Notes under the pieces: model-generated
Seen by the model: the letters and a program-made list of their open reading frames with translations, nothing else
The model's database searches: none
Told to the model about the DNA's origin: nothing
Made by a program: the position numbers and the translations under genes
Source: Salinarimonas sp.
GTDB lineage: Bacteria > Pseudomonadota > Alphaproteobacteria > Rhizobiales > Beijerinckiaceae
Assembly: GCA_020832565.1 (NCBI GenBank)
Contig: JAFIEI010000036.1
Coordinates: 1 to 39,412, forward strand
Direction: 5' to 3'
DNA length: 39,412 bases
Part shown: positions 25,135 to 34,965 of the stretch, in pieces
Layout: each line of letters begins with the position of its first letter
How positions within the stretch are numbered: the first letter of the stretch is position 1

Positions 25135-25362
25135 TCACCCCTTGTCGCTGACGCGCACGCCGCGCGCACGGCTCAGCGCCGGCTTGTGGCCTTCCGCGTT
25201 CAGCGCGCCCGAGGGAGCGATCTTTTCATTGGGGTTGGACGCCATTCCCTTGCCGGCGGTCTGATCATCGGGGATCTGCGCCGTGTCGCCAGCGGCTTGC
25301 TTCATCGCCAGCGCCTTTTCCATATTCTTCTGCAGATCGCTCTTTTTCGACTTGTCGCTCAT
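25135..25362 (-). CDS. Small hydrophilic, probably disordered protein (hydrophilin-like), 75 aa
   Basis: 75 residues from ATG at 25362 with an optimal GGAGG ribosome site. Composition is Lys/Asp/Ala/Gly-rich: about 9 percent Gly, and no Cys, Trp, Tyr or Phe. A short amphipathic helix is likely at the N-terminus (SDLQKNMEKALAMKQ); the rest looks disordered. No family recognised. It follows a second small hydrophilic gene on the same strand (106-base gap containing a 13-bp tandem repeat), and that gene has an EcfG-type promoter, so the two may be co-transcribed under stress. Alternatively it has its own promoter in the gap; none was obvious. Confidence 0.72.
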   Translation of the reverse strand: MSDKSKKSDLQKNMEKALAMKQAAGDTAQIPDDQTAGKGMASNPNEKIAPSGALNAEGHKPALSRARGVRVSDKG

Positions 25363-25401
25363 GAATCCGTGCCTCCAAAACGAAAGAAAATTGACCCGGG
25401 C

Positions 25402-25435
25402 CGACTTGCGGTCCCGACTTGCGGTCCCGACTTGC
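25402..25435 (+). repeat. 13-bp tandem repeat, about 2.6 copies, between the two small hydrophilic genes
   Basis: CGACTTGCGGTCC occurs at 25402-25414 and 25415-25427, followed by a partial copy CGACTTGC (25428-25435). It lies in the 106-base gap between the two minus-strand small genes, 40-73 bases before the start of the second. Copy number may vary between strains. Confidence 0.88.
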
Positions 25436-25468
25436 ATTGCCGAACCGCCTCGCCCGATTAGATTGCGC

Positions 25469-25708
25469 CTATTCCCCGGCCTTGTCGATCTTGTCCGTAT
25501 CCGCACTTTCGGGCGGCTTTTTCTTGCCGGTCACGACGCGCTCGGCCTCACCGAGCAATTTCGAATGCTCGTGGCCCATGCGGGTATCGGCGTGATGGAA
25601 ACCGCCGCGTCCGGGTGAATTGTCCGAGCCGGGTTTCTTCTGCGCCGGTTTGTTTTGCGTCTGCGCAGCGTCGCCCGCGTCGTTCTTCGCACCTTTCGCC
25701 TCGGCCAT
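25469..25708 (-). CDS. Small hydrophilic, probably disordered protein (hydrophilin-like), 79 aa
   Basis: 79 residues from ATG at 25708 with an AGGAGG ribosome site. The same frame is open far upstream, antisense to clpB, but that is a GC-rich shadow; the ribosome site and promoter place the start here. It is strongly hydrophilic: ~13 percent Gly, Lys/Asp/Glu/Pro-rich, no Cys, Trp or Tyr, one Ile. It contains GGFHHADTRMGHEHSKLL, a His-rich patch. Composition fits hydrophilins/desiccation-type disordered proteins, but no family was recognised. An exact EcfG-type promoter lies 38-62 bases upstream. It is divergent from clpB (204-base shared intergenic region). A protective role under stress is inferred from composition, promoter and neighbour. 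Confidence 0.75.
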   Translation of the reverse strand: MAEAKGAKNDAGDAAQTQNKPAQKKPGSDNSPGRGGFHHADTRMGHEHSKLLGEAERVVTGKKKPPESADTDKIDKAGE

Positions 25709-25745
25709 GGACGCCTCCTGTGCCTGTTCGTTCACTTGTCGCGTC

Positions 25746-25770
25746 AACGCGGGCTCCGCAGAGACGTTCC
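25746..25770 (-). promoter_or_regulatory. EcfG (general stress sigma factor)-type promoter for the 79-aa hydrophilic gene
   Basis: Read on the minus strand: GGAAC (25770-25766), a 16-base spacer, CGTT (25749-25746). This is an exact match to the alphaproteobacterial EcfG consensus GGAAC-N16/17-CGTT. The start codon is 37 bases downstream of the -10 element. Confidence 0.6.
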
Positions 25771-25783
25771 ATGTCGGCCGGGT

Positions 25784-25812
25784 CTTGTGTGGCGCATCAG
25801 CAACACCTAGAT
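25784..25812 (+). promoter_or_regulatory. Candidate heat-shock (RpoH) promoter for clpB
   Basis: CTTG (25784-25787), an 18-base spacer and CCTAGAT (25806-25812) resemble the alphaproteobacterial sigma-32 pattern CTTG-N17/18-CYTATNT with one -10 mismatch. The clpB start is about 100 bases downstream. clpB is a classical RpoH target, but the match is moderate. Confidence 0.35.
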
Positions 25813-25912
25813 CAGGGGTGCCGGTCGCTTCGAAGAAGGGCCGGTCCGGCAGCTGAGCATCGCGCGGCGCGCCCACACGGGGCGTCGATGGGTGGCTTGA
25901 AAGGACGAGATG

Positions 25913-28576
<2,664 letters not shown>

Positions 28577-28600
28577 TTTCGACGCTGCAACGCGTCACGA

Positions 28601-28626
28601 CTGTGCGCCGGGTGACCGGCGCACAG
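28601..28626 (+). other. 11-bp hairpin with GTGA tetraloop downstream of clpB
   Basis: CTGTGCGCCGG (28601-28611), loop GTGA (a GNRA tetraloop in RNA), CCGGCGCACAG (28616-28626). It starts 25 bases after the clpB stop. The stem is perfect but no U-run follows, so it may stabilise the 3' end or act with Rho. Confidence 0.65.
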
Positions 28627-28717
28627 GTCGCAAACCCCTGCTGATACTTGACAGGACGTTGCAGGCCTGCGCATTCATGCGTATGTTGCAACGCAAAAAA
28701 ATTTGTTAAGGAATTCT

Positions 28718-28743
28718 GGAACCGATCTTGCATAGGCGCCGTT
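28718..28743 (+). promoter_or_regulatory. EcfG (general stress sigma factor)-type promoter for the 47-aa membrane peptide
   Basis: GGAAC (28718-28722), a 17-base spacer, CGTT (28740-28743): an exact match to GGAAC-N16/17-CGTT. The start of the small membrane peptide gene is 47 bases further, at 28791. The -10 continues GACG, as does the -10 of the other EcfG-type promoter in this window. Confidence 0.6.
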
Positions 28744-28790
28744 GACGAGATGCGCATTGTTGTCGGAATGCGAACAGGGAGGTCACAGCC

Positions 28791-28934
28791 ATGAATGTGT
28801 TCAGGATAGCCAACAGGGACCTGATGCCGATGCTCGGTGTTTCCGTTGTTTTCGGGGCCATCGGGGTTGCGTCCATCATCGCCCTGGCAACGCTGTCGGC
28901 CCCGAGCTTCAGCCTCGCGGCATTGTTGCCCTGA
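28791..28934 (+). CDS. 47-residue single-pass membrane peptide, unknown family
   Basis: A short ORF with every mark of a real gene: ATG at 28791 after a GGGAGGT ribosome site, an upstream EcfG-type promoter (28718-28743) and a Rho-independent terminator just after the stop (28952-28977). The 47 residues start polar (MNVFRIANRDLM) and continue as one long hydrophobic helix (MLGVSVVFGAIGVASIIALA), ending SLAALLP. It should insert in the inner membrane. No known family recognised. Together with the hydrophilic genes left of clpB it suggests a stress-inducible microprotein. Alternative: a leader peptide, although nothing follows it before the terminator. Confidence 0.75.
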   Translation: MNVFRIANRDLMPMLGVSVVFGAIGVASIIALATLSAPSFSLAALLP

Positions 28935-28951
28935 AGAGAGCGTGCACAAAC

Positions 28952-28977
28952 AGGCGGCAATTGCCGCCTTATTTTTT
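28952..28977 (+). terminator. Rho-independent terminator after the 47-aa peptide gene
   Basis: AGGCGGCAA followed directly by TTGCCGCCT (28952-28969), i.e. stem GGCGG/CCGCC with a CAATTG loop and possible extra pairs, then TATTTTTT to 28977. It begins 17 bases after the stop. Confidence 0.85.
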
Positions 28978-29267
28978 GGCTATTTCAGTCGTGCAACGGT
29001 CGTCACGCCAGTGTGAAGGCGACCAGCGGATCGCCGGACCGCCGTGTTTTTCACATTTCCTTGAGATCGGCAGCGCGATATCGCGTCAACACGGTCGACG
29101 AGCGCCCGGCGCCATGTATTCCGGCTTGAACGGTCGCGGCACAGCCTGGACGCATTTTTGGCGAACTGATCTGCTACGGGCGGCGATTTCAGCCGCACGA
29201 CAGCCACCAAGCAGTCGAAATTACCGAACTGCGCATCGGTGCGAAACTGACGAAATACCGGGAAAAA
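28978..29267. other. Non-coding stretch between the microprotein terminator and tRNA-Gly
   Basis: About 290 bases. Short overlapping frames exist on both strands, but none has a ribosome site plus believable composition. No repeat, hairpin with T-run or promoter pair was convincing. It includes the 3' flank of tRNA-Gly: read leftward, TTTTT directly follows the encoded CCA and could end that transcript. Confidence 0.5.
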
Positions 29268-29342
29268 TGGAGCGGGCGATGGGATTCGAACCCACGACCC
29301 CAACCTTGGCAAGGTTGTGCTCTACCCCTGAGCTACACCCGC
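29268..29342 (-). tRNA. tRNA-Gly, anticodon GCC
   Basis: 75 bases on the minus strand including an encoded CCA. The 5' acceptor GCGGGTG pairs with CGCCCGC (one G-U). The D-arm TAGCTCAGGGGTAGAGCA, anticodon arm CAACC-TTGCCAA-GGTTG (anticodon GCC) and T-arm GTGGGTTCGAATCCCAT are present. T5 directly follows the CCA. Confidence 0.97.
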
Positions 29343-29401
29343 ACGCTCCTTGGCGGCCCTTCCGGGACGCCCGCGATGGTGGCCACCGCGTCGATGGCGC
29401 T

Positions 29402-29430
29402 GATATGAACCAGACGCGCGGGCTTTGCAA
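29402..29430 (-). promoter_or_regulatory. Candidate promoter of tRNA-Gly
   Basis: On the minus strand TTGCAA (29430-29425), a 17-base spacer, CATATC (29407-29402); the mature tRNA 5' end is 60 bases further on. Spacing and elements fit sigma-70 use. Confidence 0.45.
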
Positions 29431-29602
29431 GAGGAATTTTTTGCAGCGATTCATGCGGAATTGAAGGAGCGTCCGCGCGAAAGCGCTGCAGCGCCCGGCG
29501 CATCGTCGCGTGACCAGCGTCCCGCCTTCCACCCGCCCGCGTCCCGCCCTCCGTCCCTGCCATTACGGAAAGCCTTTCTACGGCTTGAGGCGCGGCGCAT
29601 GC

Positions 29603-30172
29603 ATGGCTACAAGCAAGCCCATGATGACACCGCAACAGCTCCTCGCCGCCCTCGACCAACGCGGCTATGCCACAACCACGACCGAACACGAGCCCGTGTT
29701 CACCGTGGCCGAATCGCAGCATGTGAAGGCGCGCATTCCCGGCGGGCATACCAAGAACCTGTTCCTCAAGGACAAGAAGAGCCGCATCTTCCTGGTGACG
29801 GCGGAATCGGAAAGCCCCGTCGATCTCAAGCGGCTGCATCCGGTGATCGGCGGTTCGGGCCGGCTTTCCTTCGGCTCGGCGGAACTGCTCGGGGAGTTGC
29901 TCGGCGTCGAGCCCGGTTCGGTGACGCCGCTCGCGCTGGTAAACGCGCCGCCTGAGAAAATCTCCTTCGTGCTCGACAGGCGTCTGGCCGATCAGGAGAT
30001 CATCAACGCGCATCCGCTGGTCAACACGATGACCACCTCGATGCGCGTGGCCGACCTGATCGCCTTCCTGGCGGAGCAAGGCCACGAGACCCGCATTCTC
30101 GACTTGCCCGTCCCCCCTGCCGAATCCGGCCATTCCGGGTCTGGTCAAAACGACGCGGCGATCCCATCTTGA
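29603..30172 (+). CDS. Prolyl-tRNA editing deacylase-like protein (ProX/YbaK family)
   Basis: 189 residues from ATG at 29603; GAGG is 13 bases upstream, slightly far, and ATG at 29621 is an alternative. Conserved segments are EHEPVFTVAESQHVKARIPGGHTKNLFLKDKK (the ProX signature with the catalytic lysine in KNLFLKD), then RLSFGSAELLGELLGVEPGS and TPLALVN, and VNTMTTSMRVADLIAFL at the end. ProX hydrolyses Ala-tRNA(Pro) in trans; this form with IPGGHTKNLFLKD is the stand-alone, cytoplasmic type. It has a Ser/Gly-rich tail of about 15 residues. A GC-rich stem-loop (30183-30199) follows the stop by 11 bases. Monocistronic or first in a loose run with the CnoX-like gene. Confidence 0.92.
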   Translation: MATSKPMMTPQQLLAALDQRGYATTTTEHEPVFTVAESQHVKARIPGGHTKNLFLKDKKSRIFLVTAESESPVDLKRLHPVIGGSGRLSFGSAELLGELLGVEPGSVTPLALVNAPPEKISFVLDRRLADQEIINAHPLVNTMTTSMRVADLIAFLAEQGHETRILDLPVPPAESGHSGSGQNDAAIPS

Positions 30173-30182
30173 GAGCAACCCG

Positions 30183-30199
30183 GCGCCGGATCCCGGCGC
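30183..30199 (+). other. GC-rich stem-loop after the ProX-like gene
   Basis: GCGCCGG (30183-30189), ATC, CCGGCGC (30193-30199), 11 bases after the stop. No T-run. A second short GC palindrome (30215-30227) lies before the next gene. Transcript-end or processing role possible. Confidence 0.4.
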
Positions 30200-30254
30200 G
30201 ACCACGTCAACGTACCGCCCAGGGCGGCAAGACGAGCCAGAGAGTGAGACGAGC

Positions 30255-31187
30255 ATGTTCGGCAATTCGATGACGGGACAGGCGACCCCCGCACCCGGCG
30301 GGACGCAGGAAGCGGACGCCGGTCTGATCAAGGAAACGACGACGGCGAGCTTTCGCGAGGATGTCATCGCCGAATCGATGAACCAGCCGGTTCTCGTCGA
30401 TTTCTGGGCGCCCTGGTGCGGGCCCTGCAAGCAGCTCACGCCTGTGATCGAGAAGGCGGTGACCAAGGCGGTCGGCAAGGTCAAGCTCGTCAAGATGAAT
30501 ATCGACGACCATCCCGCCATTGCCGGCCAGCTCGGGATCCAGTCGATCCCCGCCGTGATCGCCTTCAGCAAGGGCCAGCCGGTGGACGGCTTCATGGGCG
30601 CGGTGCCCGAGAGCCAGATCGATGCGTTCATCGCCAAGCTCGGCGGCGCCTCCGGCCCCTCGCCCATCGAACAGGCGCTGGAGGAGGCCCAGAAGCTCGC
30701 CGCCGCCGGCGATGTCCAGGGCGCGGCCCAGCTCTATGCCGGGGTGCTCAAGCAGGAAAACGACAATGCCACCGCGATCGCCGGCATGGCGCGGCTGCAT
30801 CTCGAGCTGCAGGACGCCGCCGGCGCGCGCCGCTTCCTCGACATGACGCCGGAAGACAAGCAGGACGATCCCGCCATCGCAGCCGTGCGCAAGGCGCTCG
30901 AACTGGTCGAACAGGCCGAGCAGCTCGGCGACACGACCGAGCTCGAAGCGCGCATCGCCGCCGATCCCGCCGATCACCAGGCCCGCTTCGATCTCGCCAC
31001 CGCACTGGCCGGCGCCAATCGGCGCATGGAGGCGGCGGAACATCTCGTCGAGATCGTCAAGCGCGATCGCGAATGGAACGAGGATGGCGCACGCAAGCAA
31101 TTGCTGGAATTCTTCGAGGCATGGGGGCCGAAGGATCCGGCCAGCATTGCCGGGCGCCGCAAGCTTTCGGCGGTCCTTTTCAAATAA
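30255..31187 (+). CDS. Thioredoxin-TPR chaperone, CnoX/YbbN-like
   Basis: 310 residues from ATG at 30255. The thioredoxin domain (~25-130) contains VLVDFWAPWCGPCKQLTPVI with the CxxC pair C55/C58 and a cis-Pro in QSIPAVIAFS. It is followed by ~170 residues of TPR-like helices (ALEEAQKLAAAGDVQGAAQL, LELQDAAGARRFLDM, ARFDLATALAGANRRMEAAE). This is the CnoX/YbbN layout, a holdase that passes clients to GroEL and protects them under bleach stress. E. coli CnoX lost its CGPC; here both cysteines are kept, as in Caulobacter CnoX, so a real oxidoreductase activity is expected. The next gene starts 12 bases after the stop. Confidence 0.92.
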   Translation: MFGNSMTGQATPAPGGTQEADAGLIKETTTASFREDVIAESMNQPVLVDFWAPWCGPCKQLTPVIEKAVTKAVGKVKLVKMNIDDHPAIAGQLGIQSIPAVIAFSKGQPVDGFMGAVPESQIDAFIAKLGGASGPSPIEQALEEAQKLAAAGDVQGAAQLYAGVLKQENDNATAIAGMARLHLELQDAAGARRFLDMTPEDKQDDPAIAAVRKALELVEQAEQLGDTTELEARIAADPADHQARFDLATALAGANRRMEAAEHLVEIVKRDREWNEDGARKQLLEFFEAWGPKDPASIAGRRKLSAVLFK

Positions 31188-31199
31188 GCGGAGGGCGCC

Positions 31200-31898
31200 A
31201 TGCCCACGAATGTCGCCTATCGCGGTCCCGGGGATTGCCCCGACGTCATCCCGGTCTTCCCCCTGCCGGGAGCGCTGCTCCTGCCCCGCGGACAGATGCC
31301 GCTGAACATCTTCGAGCCTCGCTACATGGCGATGATCGACGATGCGCTGCGCGGCGAGCGGCTGATCGGCATGGTACAACCTGAAAGCGATGGCATTCCG
31401 GGATCGGGGGAGGGCGGCAACGCCTCGCCGGGGCGGCTCTACAAGGTCGGCTGCGCCGGGCGCATCACCCAACTCGCCGAGACCGGTGACGGGCGCTACC
31501 TGCTCACGCTCACCGGCATCGCGCGGTTTCGCGTGGTCGAAGAGCTCACGGTGATGACGCCCTATCGACAGGTGCGCGCCGATTTCTCTCCGTTCGAGAA
31601 CGATTTCATCGCCCGCGCCGGCGAGGATGCGGTCGATCGCGAGCGGTTGATCGCCGCCTTGCGGCAATTCGTCAAGGTCATGGAGATCGAGGTCGACTGG
31701 CGCGGCGTCGAGAAGGCGCCCAACGAGGCGCTGGTCAATGCGCTTTGCATGATGACACCGTTCGGCGCTGCCGAGAAACAGGCGCTTCTGGAGGCGCCAG
31801 ATCTCAAGAATCGCGCCGAGGCGCTGATCGCGCTCACCGAAATCGAAGTGCTGCGTGGCGGGAATGACGACGAGGATTCGTCGCCGACCATGCAATAG
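31200..31898 (+). CDS. LON peptidase substrate-binding (LAN) domain protein
   Basis: 232 residues from ATG at 31200, with GGAGGG upstream. The start of the fold is recognisable: [31 protein letters not shown], then [37 protein letters not shown], and a helical C-terminal half. It has the N-terminal domain of Lon protease but no ATPase or protease. Such stand-alone proteins are common next to trx/CnoX genes in alphaproteobacteria; their role is not established. It is 12 bases after the CnoX-like gene and 32 bases before the Trm112-like gene, so the three probably share a transcript. Confidence 0.92.
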   Translation: MPTNVAYRGPGDCPDVIPVFPLPGALLLPRGQMPLNIFEPRYMAMIDDALRGERLIGMVQPESDGIPGSGEGGNASPGRLYKVGCAGRITQLAETGDGRYLLTLTGIARFRVVEELTVMTPYRQVRADFSPFENDFIARAGEDAVDRERLIAALRQFVKVMEIEVDWRGVEKAPNEALVNALCMMTPFGAAEKQALLEAPDLKNRAEALIALTEIEVLRGGNDDEDSSPTMQ

Positions 31899-31930
31899 GC
31901 CGCCAAAACCGTTCGAGGAATGCGACGACC

Positions 31931-32170
31931 ATGTCAGACCCGCAAGACGAATCAGGACGCAACGCCGATGCCGAAGGCGTCAAGGCCGATGCGCCGCTGG
32001 GCATAGATCCCAAACTGCTCGAAATCCTCGTCTGCCCGCTCACCAAGGCGACGCTCGAATATGATGCCGGCAAGCAGGAGCTGATCTCCAAACAGGCGCG
32101 GCTGGCCTACCCGATCCGCGACGGCATCCCGATCATGCTCCCCGAAGAGGCGCGTCAGCTCCCCGATTGA
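31931..32170 (+). CDS. Trm112/YcaR family protein
   Basis: 79 residues from ATG at 31931. A ~25-residue acidic leader is followed by the family core: [43 protein letters not shown]. Only one of the zinc cysteines of eukaryotic Trm112 is present (in LVCPLT), as is usual for bacterial YcaR. In other systems Trm112 stabilises methyltransferases; the bacterial partner is generally unknown. It ends the CnoX-LON-Trm112 run. Its last 16 bases overlap the 3' end of the convergent CitE-like gene. Confidence 0.93.
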   Translation: MSDPQDESGRNADAEGVKADAPLGIDPKLLEILVCPLTKATLEYDAGKQELISKQARLAYPIRDGIPIMLPEEARQLPD

Positions 32171-33060
32171 GGCGTGCCCGCCTGCGCGCGTGCGGCGATC
32201 GCCTCGGCGAGCGCCACCACCCGTTCGGCCATCTGCGCATGCAGGCGCTCGACCATGCGCCCGTCGAGCGCGATCACGCCCTTGCCGGCATTGTCCGGCT
32301 GCGAGAAGGCGTCGAGAATGGCGCGGGCCTGTGCAACCTCCTCGGGATCCGGGGCAAACAAGGCGTTGGCGGGTCCGATCTGGGCGGGATGGATCAGGCT
32401 CTTGCCGTCGAATCCGAGATCGCGTCCCTGCCGGCATTCGGCCTCGAACGCCTCGGAATCATTGATGGCGTTGCAGACGCCGTCGAGAATATCGAGCCCG
32501 TATGCGCGTGCGGCGATCAATGCCGTCTGCAGCCAGGGGAGCATCCCCGCGCGATCCGGCATGAGCCGCGCCCGGGTTTCCTTGGCCAGGTCGTTGAGCC
32601 CCATCACCAGGCAGTCGAGCCGCGTCGCGGGGTCCTCCGCGCAGGCCGCGATCTCGCCGATCCGCAGGATTGCACCGGGTGTCTCGATCATGGCCCAGAT
32701 CCGCGTCTGCGGTGCGGCATGCGCTTCGACGAGGCGCACGGCGATGTCGAAGAGGATGCAGGGCGAATCGACCTTCGGGATCAGGATCGCATCCGGGCCC
32801 GCCGTGCAGGCGGCCTTGAAATCGGCCTCAAACCACTCCGTCCCCGGGGCATTGACGCGAATCACCGTCTCCCGGCCCGGATAGGTGCCCGCCGCGACCA
32901 TGGCGCAGACCTTGTCGCGTGCCGTCACCTTGGCCTGCGGCGCGACGGAATCCTCCAGATCGAGAATCAGCGCATCCGCATCGAGGCCACGCGCCTTCTC
33001 AAGGGCGCGTTCATTGGCACCGGGCATGTAGAGGGCGCTGCGACGGGGTCGTATGGTCAT
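32155..33060 (-). CDS. HpcH/HpaI aldolase/citrate lyase family protein (CitE-like, CoA ester lyase type)
   Basis: 301 residues from ATG at 33060, where the conserved [20 protein letters not shown] begins. Motifs: [12 protein letters not shown] (D34, E36, D37), [33 protein letters not shown] (metal-binding Glu) and [15 protein letters not shown]. The C-terminal [21 protein letters not shown] is typical of malyl-CoA/citramalyl-CoA lyase relatives. These TIM-barrel enzymes cleave or hydrolyse C4-C5 hydroxyacyl-CoAs. The exact substrate cannot be given; in organisms with a serine or ethylmalonyl-CoA pathway they act as malyl-CoA/methylmalyl-CoA lyase or thioesterase. No partner pathway gene is adjacent. 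Confidence 0.88.
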   Translation of the reverse strand: MTIRPRRSALYMPGANERALEKARGLDADALILDLEDSVAPQAKVTARDKVCAMVAAGTYPGRETVIRVNAPGTEWFEADFKAACTAGPDAILIPKVDSPCILFDIAVRLVEAHAAPQTRIWAMIETPGAILRIGEIAACAEDPATRLDCLVMGLNDLAKETRARLMPDRAGMLPWLQTALIAARAYGLDILDGVCNAINDSEAFEAECRQGRDLGFDGKSLIHPAQIGPANALFAPDPEEVAQARAILDAFSQPDNAGKGVIALDGRMVERLHAQMAERVVALAEAIAARAQAGTPQSGS

Positions 33061-33120
33061 GATGCGATCAGGCTCCTGCCCGTTATTCAGGCGCAATGCC
33101 TTGCCTTGCGTCAAGCATGT

Positions 33121-34053
33121 TCAGTGTTTGCGGCGCACCCGCTCGCGATAAAGCAGGTAGAGCCCCGAGGCGATGACGATGCTCGCACCCACCAGCGTCC
33201 ACGGGTCGGGCCAGTCGCCGAAGATGACGTAGCCCAGAATCAGCATCCAGAGCAGCTGGGTGTAGATGAACGGCGCCAGGATCGGCGCCGGCGCGCGGGC
33301 ATGGGCGAGGATCAGGAGCCAGTGCCCGAACCCGCCATAGAAGCCGATCGCGCCGAGCATCAGCCAGATCAGCGGATCATCGGGCGTTTGCCACACGAAG
33401 GGCAGGATGGGCGTCATCAGCGCGACGCCGGCAAGCCCGGAATAGACCATCGTGGTGCGTGAGGAATCGGTTGCGGCCAGCATCCGCGTAGAGATGCCAT
33501 AGAGCGCATAGCAGATCGCCCCGGCCACGGAGAGGAAGGCGGCGGGATGCATGCCGCCGAAGCCAGGGCGCGTCACCACCAGCACGCCGAGGAAGCCCAC
33601 GCCGATGGCGATCATCCGGCGCGGCCCGGCCCATTCGCCGAGTATCGGCCCCGCCAGCAGCGCCACGAGAAAGGGCGTGGCGAAGAGGATCGAGATGGTC
33701 TCGGCGAGTTGCAGGAATTGCAGCGCGATGAAATTGAGAATGGTCGAGCCCAGCAGCAGGACCGAGCGGGCGATCTGCAGCACGGGGCGGCTGGTGCGCA
33801 CCACGCCGGGGCTGGTCCAGTGATTGACGAAGAACGAGACCAGCACGACGCTGACCGTGTAGCGCGCCCAGACCGTCTGCAGCGGATCGACGCCCTGGCC
33901 GGCCAGCCATTTCGCCGTGGCGTCGAGGCAGGAGAAACAGACCAGCGCGCCGCTCATCAGGGCGATGGCGACGAGCCTGCGGCGGCGCTCCTCGGGCGTG
34001 GCGGGCGCGTCGAGATTGCCGGATGATGCGGGGTGGCGGGCCTTGTCGTCCAT
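33121..34053 (-). CDS. EamA/DMT-superfamily transporter
   Basis: 310 residues from ATG at 34053. A charged ~25-residue cytoplasmic leader (DKARHPASSGNLDAPATPEE) is followed by ten hydrophobic helices in two EamA repeats: ALMSGALVCFSCLDATAKWL opens the first, AFLSVAGAICYALYGISTRM the second. The protein ends with a typical basic tail (YRERVRRKH). Members export amino acids or other metabolites; substrate unknown. It is in the same direction as the MarR gene (104 bases downstream of it, with a hairpin between). Confidence 0.9.
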   Translation of the reverse strand: MDDKARHPASSGNLDAPATPEERRRRLVAIALMSGALVCFSCLDATAKWLAGQGVDPLQTVWARYTVSVVLVSFFVNHWTSPGVVRTSRPVLQIARSVLLLGSTILNFIALQFLQLAETISILFATPFLVALLAGPILGEWAGPRRMIAIGVGFLGVLVVTRPGFGGMHPAAFLSVAGAICYALYGISTRMLAATDSSRTTMVYSGLAGVALMTPILPFVWQTPDDPLIWLMLGAIGFYGGFGHWLLILAHARAPAPILAPFIYTQLLWMLILGYVIFGDWPDPWTLVGASIVIASGLYLLYRERVRRKH

Positions 34054-34120
34054 TCAGCCAGCATAGCCCGTCACGCCTGCTTGCGGCATGGCGATTGCGC
34101 ACAGATCGAAGGGGAAATTT

Positions 34121-34147
34121 CGGGATTCGTGCGCTTCGCGAATCCCG
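34121..34147 (-). terminator. Hairpin between MarR and EamA genes, possible MarR terminator
   Basis: CGGGATTCG (34121-34129) pairs perfectly with CGAATCCCG (34139-34147) around a 9-base loop. Read leftward it starts 11 bases after the MarR stop (34158) and is followed by AAATTTCC, a short T-run only. Termination would be partial. Confidence 0.5.
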
Positions 34148-34157
34148 CCGCGGCCGA

Positions 34158-34748
34158 TCAGGCCCGCACCGGATCCTCTTGCGGCACCATGGTTGCCGGT
34201 TGCGCCTCCGGCACCGAATCCGTGTCATCCGCCTCGTCATCGTCTTCGAAGACGGCACCGGCCCCGTTGGCGAGATCGGGATCATCAGCGCCCGCAAGCC
34301 GCGCGAGATTGCGCCCCGCCTTGCGCAAGAGCTTGCGCAGACGCTTGCGGTCCTTGCCGTCGAATCCGTCGAGGAGTTCGTCCTCCACCGCATCCCACAG
34401 GCCGGAAATCGCCTCGGCGCGCTCCAGCCCCGCCTCGGTCAGCGCGACGCGCACGACCCGCCTGTCTCCGTCGCGCTCCTGCCGGGCGACGAGGCCGAGC
34501 GCCGAAAGCCGCGAAACCGTCTTCGAGGCGGTCGGTGGGCGCACCTGCAGAACGCTGGCGAGCTCTCCCATGCTCATGCCGACGGGCGGGGCAATGCCTT
34601 CCGGCGCCGCAGCAGATTTCTTGCCTGAGCCCGGCGCCTCGGCCGCTTTCGCCGCGAGGGCCTGCAGGACCTGCTCCTGGCCCGGATAGAGCCCGAGCCC
34701 GACCAGCTTTTCCCCCATGCGCGCGCGATGCAGGCGCGCGACGCGCAT
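34158..34748 (-). CDS. MarR-family transcriptional regulator, N-terminus probably frameshifted
   Basis: 196 residues if started at ATG 34748. The winged helix is clear: [57 protein letters not shown]. The tail (~152-196) is acidic and low in complexity ([13 protein letters not shown]). The start is odd: the first family helix continues upstream of 34748 in the same frame (SVGFAL before [13 protein letters not shown]) but no start codon precedes it. A good ribosome site with ATGATG (34791-34786) lies one base out of frame; removing one A from the AAA at 34783-34785 would join it to the gene. Either the sequence carries a one-base error or the gene is really frameshifted. Divergent from ureC; it might control ureC or the EamA transporter. 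Confidence 0.8.
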   Translation of the reverse strand: MRVARLHRARMGEKLVGLGLYPGQEQVLQALAAKAAEAPGSGKKSAAAPEGIAPPVGMSMGELASVLQVRPPTASKTVSRLSALGLVARQERDGDRRVVRVALTEAGLERAEAISGLWDAVEDELLDGFDGKDRKRLRKLLRKAGRNLARLAGADDPDLANGAGAVFEDDDEADDTDSVPEAQPATMVPQEDPVRA

Positions 34749-34965
34749 CAACGCGAAGCCGACACTCTTGATCTGTGGGATGTTTCATCATCACCCTCAC
34801 CGGCGCCGACGAGGCGCGTTTGTTTGCCAGACCATAGTTTGCCATGGAATCGATGACGGCGGGATGACAGCGCCGGGAGATCTGTCGGAAAGCCGGCGTG
34901 CAGACATTTTCTGGCACGGTTCGTGTATGCTGCAACAGCAGAAGAAACCGCCGGAGGAAGACCGC

